A DNA stretch of 10,096 nucleotides from contig JACMJD010000440.1 in the NCBI GenBank assembly GCA_014380825.1, positions 1 through 10,096 on the forward strand, in the 5' to 3' direction. Numbering within the stretch: the stretch's first letter is position 1; every line of letters starts with the position of its first letter. Origin of the DNA: Phycisphaerae bacterium (GTDB taxonomy: Bacteria; Planctomycetota; Phycisphaerae; Tepidisphaerales; Tepidisphaeraceae). A program made the position numbers and the translations under genes. Of the stretch, positions 6,365-10,096 are shown in pieces. The notes beneath the pieces are model-generated. The model ran no database searches and was not told the DNA's origin. It saw only the letters and a program-made list of their open reading frames with translations.

Positions 6365-6631
6365 ATGAGCAAACCATATCTCGAAATCACATATCGCCAA
6401 GGCAAACCCTTCGCTGCCTATCTCTACCTCGATCGTCGCCCCAAAGACCGCGTCGCCCGCAGCGAACGACACGGGTCGTGGCTGATCGATTTCAGCGCAG
6501 ATGGTCGCGCGATGGGCATTGAGTTCACGCAAGTCGGCGCGGTCGATCTTGCCGCAGTGAATCAAGCATTGGCAGCGCACCAACAACCTGGAGTGCACGA
6601 ATCCGACTTGATGCCTTTGCGAGCTGCTTGA
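6365..6631 (+). CDS. DUF2283-like small protein, possible antitoxin partner
   Basis: 88 residues. The ATG at 6365 lies four bases after the upstream stop; an in-frame TTG at 6353 overlaps the previous gene and would add four residues. Residues 4-23 (PYLEITYRQGKPFAAYLYLD) make two beta strands. Residues 39-54 (WLIDFSADGRAMGIEF) are the DUF2283 hallmark, matching the usual pattern of strand, Asp-x-x-x-Asp-Gly-Arg turn and GIE. The C-terminal 30 residues are helical then loose. Tight spacing and order suggest translational coupling with the DUF4258-like gene. An antitoxin role is inferred from the pairing, since no separate DNA-binding motif is visible. Confidence 0.75.
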   Translation: MSKPYLEITYRQGKPFAAYLYLDRRPKDRVARSERHGSWLIDFSADGRAMGIEFTQVGAVDLAAVNQALAAHQQPGVHESDLMPLRAA

Positions 6632-6677
6632 CATGGTGACATGATCGGTTCCGCGAGAGAGCCCCAAGCCTCCGACG

Positions 6678-7100
6678 ATGACAAATGCTGACGACATCGT
6701 ATTGATCGTGCCAGCGGGTCGGGGTGCGGCCAAGCAGGCGCAACTCTTTGATCGTTATCATTGCCAAAATCGAGGATCTTTTCAGCCGTTTCAGTACATC
6801 GCCTTTTATGAACGCGGGAACATCGAGATCTATGCCCGTGTCGCCGATCCTCCCGAGCATGACGTTGTCATGTCCGCGCGGTCGGACCTGCGCGCGTTGA
6901 CAAAGCACACTCAAGATCACAATGGCAATCCAAATCAGGCGCACTCGCTCTATCGACTTCTCGACGTACGACGCCTCGATCCGGCCATAAGCAATGACTC
7001 TCGGACAGGGGACGGCCGTGAGGTCGCCTTTGTTCAGAATCAGCGATACACGACCTTGGGCAGAGTGCTCTCGGCGCGCACCACGAGCGAGCTTGTATGA
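6678..7100 (+). CDS. Hypothetical 140-residue protein
   Basis: Not recognised as a named family. It starts at the ATG at 6678, 46 bp after the DUF2283-like gene, with no clear ribosome binding site; a weak promoter candidate (TTGCGA at 6617, 17 bp, CATGAT at 6640) lies in the preceding gene. The protein has a hydrophobic N-terminal strand DDIVLIVPAGRG (5-16), then QLFDRYHCQ (22-30), FQPFQYIAFYERGNIEIYARV (35-55), a charged middle, SLYRLLDV (90-97), and a C-terminus RYTTLGRVLSARTTSELV (123-140). The FYxxGxIxxYARV strand pair and the closing RYTT helix look like those of a small PUA/EVE-like or nuclease-associated domain, a weak resemblance. There is no membrane segment or signal peptide. Amino-acid make-up and the coherent secondary structure favour a real gene over the opposite-strand frame of similar length. 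Confidence 0.6.
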   Translation: MTNADDIVLIVPAGRGAAKQAQLFDRYHCQNRGSFQPFQYIAFYERGNIEIYARVADPPEHDVVMSARSDLRALTKHTQDHNGNPNQAHSLYRLLDVRRLDPAISNDSRTGDGREVAFVQNQRYTTLGRVLSARTTSELV

Positions 7101-7105
7101 AGCGA

Positions 7106-7146
7106 GGAATGGGCGGGTTCGCATCGCTGCCTGCGTCGCCCATTTC
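7106..7146 (+). terminator. Terminator-like hairpin after the 140-residue gene
   Basis: GGAATGGGCG (7106-7115) can pair with CGCCCATTTC (7137-7146), ten pairs with one G-U, across a 21-nt loop. It starts five bases after the TGA of the 140-residue gene. The loop is large and no T-run follows, so it is at best a weak or factor-dependent terminator. Confidence 0.35.
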
Positions 7147-7425
7147 GATGCAGCGCCCTGCGCTGCGCGCGGGGAACGTCAAACGCGCAACGCGCCGAAA
7201 TCAAAAATCCGAAAATCTTGTGCGGGATTTCAATGGCAATTGAGGGATGTCCGCCTTGCGCTGCGCGCGGCGCGATCGGCCGGCGCAGCGCGGTCAGTAT
7301 ATAGGGGTGCCGCGCGCGGTCGTGGCGGTGGAGGGCTTTGGCAAGTTGAATGAGGATTGCTGCGGAACGAATCCGGGCCGGCGCGGGTACGCTCTGGCCC
7401 AGCGTGAGCGCGCCCATCAAACGTG

Positions 7426-7478
7426 GGCAAGGTCAGGCAAGGTCAACACGGTTGGATTTCCCAAAAAATCCCAAAAAG
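7426..7478. repeat. Two adjoining 10-bp tandem duplications
   Basis: GGCAAGGTCA is repeated exactly at 7426-7435 and 7436-7445. After 13 bp, TCCCAAAAA is repeated with a 10-bp period (7459-7468 and 7469-7478), and a third partial unit TCCCA follows at 7479. The A-tracts recur once per helical turn, which would bend the DNA. No gene start lies close enough to assign a regulatory role. Confidence 0.6.
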
Positions 7479-7726
7479 TCCCATCGGCCGAAATCGTCTC
7501 GGCGACAAACGATGGCCCGGCCGGGCGTTGTGGAATTGGATCTCACATGATGCGGGAGTGGTGGGAAATCGGGTCGGCGAACGGCGCAGGCGAACCCAAA
7601 GAGCCAAACGTCGTCAGGGGTTCGTATGCGTCGCAGCGGCCAATACTTCCGCGTTTTTCCGGCGACCGCGCAAGCGTGAAATCGCGATCAAATCTGACGG
7701 AACGAACCCAAACGGAGCACGCACGG

Positions 7727-8941
7727 TCAGAGGGAATTCGGATTGACGATCCGGCAGGTGCCGCCGTTCTCGTCGGCGATTTGCTTGAGGAAGCGGTAGC
7801 CGGATGGGTCTTGCTGGGCGCCGGACACGAGAATCACGTTGATCTTCGTGAAGCCGTCGTGGTTCATCGTGCGGATGGTCGAGATGATTGCGTCGCTGTC
7901 GTCGAAGTCGCCGTCGGTCACGAGGTACATCAGATCGGGATTGCGTTGAAGAGCCGAGCGGATCGCGGGCAGACCTTTGCTGTTGCCGCCGCAGGAGTAT
8001 CGCTTCGCGAAACCGCAGGCGGCGAGCTTGTTGTTCGCGTCGGCGGGGATCATGTCGCGGGCGTCAAACACGACGGGTTTGCTGCGGCCGGAGAAGAAGA
8101 TGACATTGAACACCTGCGTCGAATGCATCGCCAGCAGGGCGCGTTGCAGTTGGTTCACGATGACGTCGTTGGTGCCCATCATCGAGCCGGACGCATCGCA
8201 GACGTAAACAACCGCCTGCCCGGTTCCTTGCACGCCGAAGAATTTCGCTTCGTTGGCGCCGGCGGCGACCTTCGCCGGCGCGTCGGGTGACGTGACGGCG
8301 GTTGAGCCATCAGGCGGTTGCGCTTTGACCGGCAACAACGCGACCGATTGAGGGCCGACGCCAATCATCAGGGCCGTCTCGTCTGAATCGGATGGCGGCA
8401 ACATCGCGCTTGATGTGAGGTCTGCGGGGTTTTCTGGTTCGGCGGACACGTTCGGATCGTGCGGCATCGGGAACACCCGATCAACCTTGGTCGCATCTGC
8501 GAACATCTCCGCAGCAACGGGCGCGATCTGGGGCGTAACGTTCTCAATTGTCGAACGACTTTCGGCGGCGGTAATCGTGCCGGCGATCGGAATGCCGCCG
8601 CGCACGCGTGGGCGCTCGGCGCGGAATGTCATCAGGCCGAAGGTGATGATCGCCAGATGCAGCGCGATCGAACCGGCCAGCGGGAAGAAACGCTTCACCT
8701 CTTCCCGGTGCCAGAACGCAGGCGGCGGCGGACGCTCGCCGATGATCATCGGGCAGATCGGACTCAGCGGCCTTCGGATTTTCGTTCGCGCCGGCTGATG
8801 AAGCCACGCTTCGTAAGGCGAAGATCGGTCAGGCGGTTTGGACGCGTGATGGTGGGCCGCATCATGCGGGCGCGCGGATGAAGGTTGGCCGTGGATCTCC
8901 AACGGCTCGGCCACCGTGGGCAAGCAAATCGTCCCATCCAT
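7727..8941 (-). CDS. Membrane-anchored von Willebrand factor A domain protein
   Basis: 404 residues from the ATG at 8941; an ATG at 8749 (residue 65, MIIGERPPPP) would give 340. The 64-residue extension is His/Pro/Ser-rich and could be a cytoplasmic tail. GAAG lies 7 nt before the longer start, so I keep it with modest certainty. A single membrane helix follows (about 85-105, FPLAGSIALHLAIITFGLMTF), with the SIALHLAI look of TonB-type N-terminal anchors. Next is a Pro/Ala/Ser-rich linker (about 110-230). The VWA domain (about 233-400) opens FFGVQGTGQAVVYVCDASGSM, with the MIDAS triad Asp249-Ser251-Ser253. GGNSKG (318-323) stands where the MIDAS Thr loop is expected, and VTDGDFDD (341-348) carries Asp343. 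It should bind a divalent metal and a protein partner outside the inner membrane. The partner is unknown. Confidence 0.85.
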   Translation of the reverse strand: MDGTICLPTVAEPLEIHGQPSSARPHDAAHHHASKPPDRSSPYEAWLHQPARTKIRRPLSPICPMIIGERPPPPAFWHREEVKRFFPLAGSIALHLAIITFGLMTFRAERPRVRGGIPIAGTITAAESRSTIENVTPQIAPVAAEMFADATKVDRVFPMPHDPNVSAEPENPADLTSSAMLPPSDSDETALMIGVGPQSVALLPVKAQPPDGSTAVTSPDAPAKVAAGANEAKFFGVQGTGQAVVYVCDASGSMMGTNDVIVNQLQRALLAMHSTQVFNVIFFSGRSKPVVFDARDMIPADANNKLAACGFAKRYSCGGNSKGLPAIRSALQRNPDLMYLVTDGDFDDSDAIISTIRTMNHDGFTKINVILVSGAQQDPSGYRFLKQIADENGGTCRIVNPNSL

Positions 8942-9157
8942 CGCGTAACTTCAGCCGCCGACCTTCGGGCTGCTCCCCCAATCGGCCACTGACTCCCTGG
9001 CGAATGCAAAAACAAAAGCCCGTTCACTGACGTGTCGGTGGAGAGTTTACCAATGCGAGGGCGACGGTGGACAGGTTAATCACCGGGTTGGAATGAGTTT
9101 TTTCGGCGTGTCGGACTTGCCTAAATTGCCCAGTTGGTTTGACACGATTGGCTGAGG

Positions 9158-9631
9158 CTAAGCGGTGCCTTTCCGAGTGAGCAGCTTGGCCAGCTCGTCC
9201 AGAAATGCCACTTGGGCCGGGTTCAATTTCTTCGCGGCGGCGTCGAGCGAGAAGTATTCGGCGCAGTCGACTTCCGGGAACTCCGCCCACTGCCCGGATT
9301 TGGCGGGCCACTCCATGCGGAACGTGTTGCTCTTGCACGCAGTGACATCGAAGTCGCCGGCGAACGCCCAGGCGTGGACGATCTTGCCGCTCTTTTGTTT
9401 GATCGGAGCCAAGGGCATGAATGGGCCGGACGCGTCGTGCCCGGTTTCCTCTTTGAACTCGCGCTTCGCCGTCGCGAGCAGATCTTCACCGGAGTTGACT
9501 TCGCCTTTCGGGATGGTCCAGGTGCCGAGATCCTTGTTCGCCCAGAACGGCCCGCCGGGGTGTACAAGGAGGACTTCGATGACACGCGCCTTCTTTCGGT
9601 AGGCGAGTAAGCCGCTGCTGGTTCGAGGCAT
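9158..9631 (-). CDS. NUDIX hydrolase
   Basis: 157-residue hydrolase of a nucleoside-diphosphate-linked compound; the substrate is not predictable. The NUDIX box is exact over residues 43-65: Gly43, Glu49, then REF at 57-59, Glu61, Glu62, Gly64 (fitting Gx5Ex7REUxEExGU), so the metal-binding glutamates are present. The N-terminus MPRTSSGLLAYRKK with VLLVHPGGPFWANKD (20-34) and WTIPKGE (38-44) matches a bacterial subgroup of stand-alone NUDIX proteins that I recall with similar sequence. An in-frame TTG at 9670 would add 13 residues, but it lies in the -35 of the proposed promoter, so the ATG at 9631 is chosen. There is no ribosome binding site and the -10 is 9 nt upstream. The family call is firm. 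Confidence 0.93.
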   Translation of the reverse strand: MPRTSSGLLAYRKKARVIEVLLVHPGGPFWANKDLGTWTIPKGEVNSGEDLLATAKREFKEETGHDASGPFMPLAPIKQKSGKIVHAWAFAGDFDVTACKSNTFRMEWPAKSGQWAEFPEVDCAEYFSLDAAAKKLNPAQVAFLDELAKLLTRKGTA

Positions 9632-9640
9632 AGAAGCCAA

Positions 9641-9670
9641 ATTGTGTGGCCGCGCGACACGCCCGGTCAA
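9641..9670 (-). promoter_or_regulatory. Putative sigma70-type promoter of the NUDIX gene
   Basis: On the minus strand TTGACC (9665-9670, five of six consensus bases) and CACAAT (9641-9646, four of six) are 18 bp apart. Nine bases separate the -10 from the ATG at 9631, so the mRNA should begin at or very near the start codon. This is one of the better -35/-10 pairs in the window. Confidence 0.5.
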
Positions 9671-9718
9671 CGTGCGTCGGCCCGAATTTGCGGCCAGACT
9701 TCACAAGGAGGATTGAAC

Positions 9719-9760
9719 ATGAGCGGGCGAAGAACGAAGTTTGAGAATATCGAGGTGTAA
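9719..9760 (+). CDS. 13-codon micro-ORF with a perfect Shine-Dalgarno sequence
   Basis: AAGGAGG (9705-9711) lies 7 nt before an ATG that opens the reading frame MSGRRTKFENIEV, closed by TAA at 9758-9760. The hairpin at 9766-9788 begins five bases later. It is the strongest ribosome binding site in the window, while most real genes here have weak ones or none. It is opposite in direction to the NUDIX and tRNA genes. No -10/-35 pair stands out upstream. It could be a leader peptide, a small protein gene or the remnant of a larger gene. The coding claim rests on the ribosome binding site alone. Confidence 0.35.
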   Translation: MSGRRTKFENIEV

Positions 9761-9762
9761 AT

Positions 9763-9788
9763 AAAAAAGCCCGGAATCTCCGGGCTTT
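9763..9788 (-). terminator. Intrinsic terminator of the tRNA-Leu gene
   Basis: AAAGCCCGGA (9766-9775) pairs perfectly with TCCGGGCTTT (9779-9788) around a 3-nt loop. Read on the minus strand the stem is followed by six T residues (9768-9763), the classical Rho-independent form. It begins 9 nt past the 3' end of the tRNA. On the plus strand only TTTC follows, so it would be weaker for the micro-ORF transcript. Confidence 0.85.
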
Positions 9789-9797
9789 CATGAGCAA

Positions 9798-9880
9798 TGC
9801 GGCCGACAGGAGTCGAACCTGCACGGGGGTTACCCACTAGAACCTGAATCTAGCGCGTCTGCCAATTCCGCCACGGCCGC
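9798..9880 (-). tRNA. trnL-CAG: tRNA-Leu (anticodon CAG)
   Basis: 83-nt class II tRNA decoding the leucine codon CUG. The acceptor stem GCGGCCG (9880-9874) pairs with CGGCCGC (9805-9799), with discriminator A at 9798. The D arm contains GGCAGACGC, the anticodon stem is CTAGA/TCTAG around the loop TTCAGGT, and the anticodon CAG is at 9846-9844. A 14-nt variable arm folds as GGG/CCC. The T arm is GCAGG-TTCGACT-CCTGT with one G-U pair. The CCA tail is not encoded, so it must be added by the CCA-adding enzyme. The long variable arm and discriminator A73 are as expected for tRNA-Leu. Confidence 0.97.
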
Positions 9881-9902
9881 GGCACGAATCGTTTGCCGCG
9901 AA

Positions 9903-9930
9903 ATAGTACGGGCAGGCCGATGGAAATCAA
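9903..9930 (-). promoter_or_regulatory. Putative promoter of tRNA-Leu
   Basis: TTGATT (9925-9930) and TACTAT (9903-9908) on the minus strand are 16 bp apart, each matching four of six consensus bases. The -10 lies 22 nt before the mature tRNA 5' end, leaving a short 5' leader for RNase P to remove. Confidence 0.4.
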
Positions 9931-9944
9931 GTTTGCAAATACCA

Positions 9945-10045
9945 GTCACGAAGGTACGAAGGGCTCACGAAGAAGTCACAAAAAAGAAACCAGATTTTGA
10001 TTTTCCTTCGTGTTCCTTTGTGTCCTATCTTCGTGCCTTCGTGGC
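9945..10045. repeat. About 100-bp imperfect inverted repeat (CACGAAGG type)
   Basis: The outer arms 9945-9961 and 10029-10045 pair over 17 bp with two G-U pairs (T9946 and T9955). Further pairing continues inward, because CACGAAG/CACAAA-like motifs on the left mirror CTTTGTG/CTTCGTG motifs on the right, around an A/T-rich centre. Each arm is itself built from short CACGAAG-type repeats. It looks like a MITE-sized palindromic element or the product of repeated arm duplication; I recall similar CTTCGTG-rich repeats from planctomycete and related genomes. No terminal target duplication is obvious. Confidence 0.7.
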
Positions 10046-10077
10046 AAAGCACCCAAAATCGCTAGAATGCGGTCGTC

Positions 10078-10096
10078 GTGAGCAAAGACCCGAAGC
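10078..10096 (+). CDS. Possible start of a further gene (partial)
   Basis: GTG at 10078 opens the frame MSKDPK to the window edge. A -10-like TAGAAT (10063-10068) lies 9 nt upstream, the same spacing seen at several other starts here. Only six codons are visible, so no product can be named. Confidence 0.3.

Larger units (their letters stand above)
7101..7726. other. 626-bp stretch without a convincing gene
   Basis: Open frames here read as arginine/alanine-rich out-of-frame translations with no domain-like pattern on either strand, so I call no gene. The stretch holds a hairpin just after 7100, a 14-bp exact repeat (TGCGCTGCGCGCGG at 7159-7172 and 7257-7270), a 9-bp GC stem (7258-7266 with 7283-7291), and two adjoining 10-bp tandem duplications at 7426-7445 and 7459-7478. 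It separates the plus-strand accessory genes from the 3' end of the minus-strand VWA gene. Decayed sequence or an unannotated RNA are both possible. Confidence 0.6.

Noticed and set aside
6628..6656. Perfect -35 TTGACA at 6628-6633
   Set aside because: No -10-like hexamer follows at 16-19 bp, and the TTGA is part of the stop codon context of the DUF2283-like gene.
6525..7124. 199-codon minus-strand frame opposite the 140-residue gene
   Set aside because: It overlaps both the DUF2283-like gene and the 140-residue gene and shows no motif; the plus-strand protein has the more coherent strand and helix pattern. Some doubt remains because the plus-strand gene is itself unassigned.
7291..7310. TATACT/TATATA as a promoter for a small RNA
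   Set aside because: No -35 element lies at a suitable distance on either strand and no terminator follows; it is kept only as a remark on the gene-less stretch.
7426..7483. CRISPR-like array
   Set aside because: Units are 10 bp and directly adjacent, with no spacers and no cas gene nearby.
7247..8290. 347-codon plus-strand frame
   Set aside because: Its second half is antisense to the VWA domain and its first half crosses repeat-rich spacer; nothing in the translation looks like a domain.
9139..9161. TTGACA at 9139-9144 on the plus strand
   Set aside because: There is no matching -10 and no plus-strand gene downstream; it lies just past the 3' end of the minus-strand NUDIX gene.
9791..9890. 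Integration (att) site at the tRNA-Leu gene
   Set aside because: No repeat of the tRNA 3' end is visible elsewhere in the window and no integrase gene is present.

Overview
The window (about 59% GC by eye) looks like chromosomal DNA of a planctomycete, plausibly of the Phycisphaerae/Tepidisphaeraceae type. This is inference. It rests on a signal peptidase I with a zinc-ribbon insertion, a von Willebrand A protein of the kind common in that phylum, weak use of Shine-Dalgarno sequences, and dispersed palindromic repeats. There is no 16S gene or other firm taxonomic marker. Genes sit in short operons with repeat-bearing spacers, and there is no phage, transposase or CRISPR array.

Left block (1-1942, minus strand): an ECF sigma factor, a membrane-anchored anti-sigma-like protein, then the N-terminal 145 residues of signal peptidase I running off the left edge. 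The signal peptidase fragment has no stop in the window and appears to have its own promoter.

Centre (2100-5966, plus strand): a YqaB-like HAD sugar-phosphate phosphatase overlaps by ATGA a UDP-glucuronate 4-epimerase-like enzyme, a small sugar or nucleotide-sugar unit. A REP-like palindrome overlaps the epimerase stop codon. A recognisable sigma70-type promoter then precedes a 293-residue protein of unknown function and a complete fumarylacetoacetase, the last enzyme of tyrosine/homogentisate degradation. A shortened copy of the same palindrome lies between these two genes.

Accessory stretch (5967-7726, plus strand): a hairpin; a two-gene cassette that looks like DUF4258 plus DUF2283 (toxin-antitoxin-like), with a perfect 12-bp palindrome at its promoter/start; an unrecognised 140-residue protein; and about 626 bp without a convincing gene but with hairpins and 10-bp tandem repeats.

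Right block (7727-9880, mainly minus strand): a membrane-anchored VWA-domain protein, a NUDIX hydrolase with a clear promoter, a 13-codon plus-strand micro-ORF behind a perfect AAGGAGG, an intrinsic terminator and tRNA-Leu(CAG). The right edge holds a roughly 100-bp imperfect inverted repeat and the first codons of a possible further gene.

A pattern links several genes: -10-like hexamers lie only 8-12 nt upstream of the start codons of lepB, the 293-aa gene, the DUF4258 gene, the NUDIX gene and the right-edge gene. This suggests leaderless or very short-leader mRNAs.
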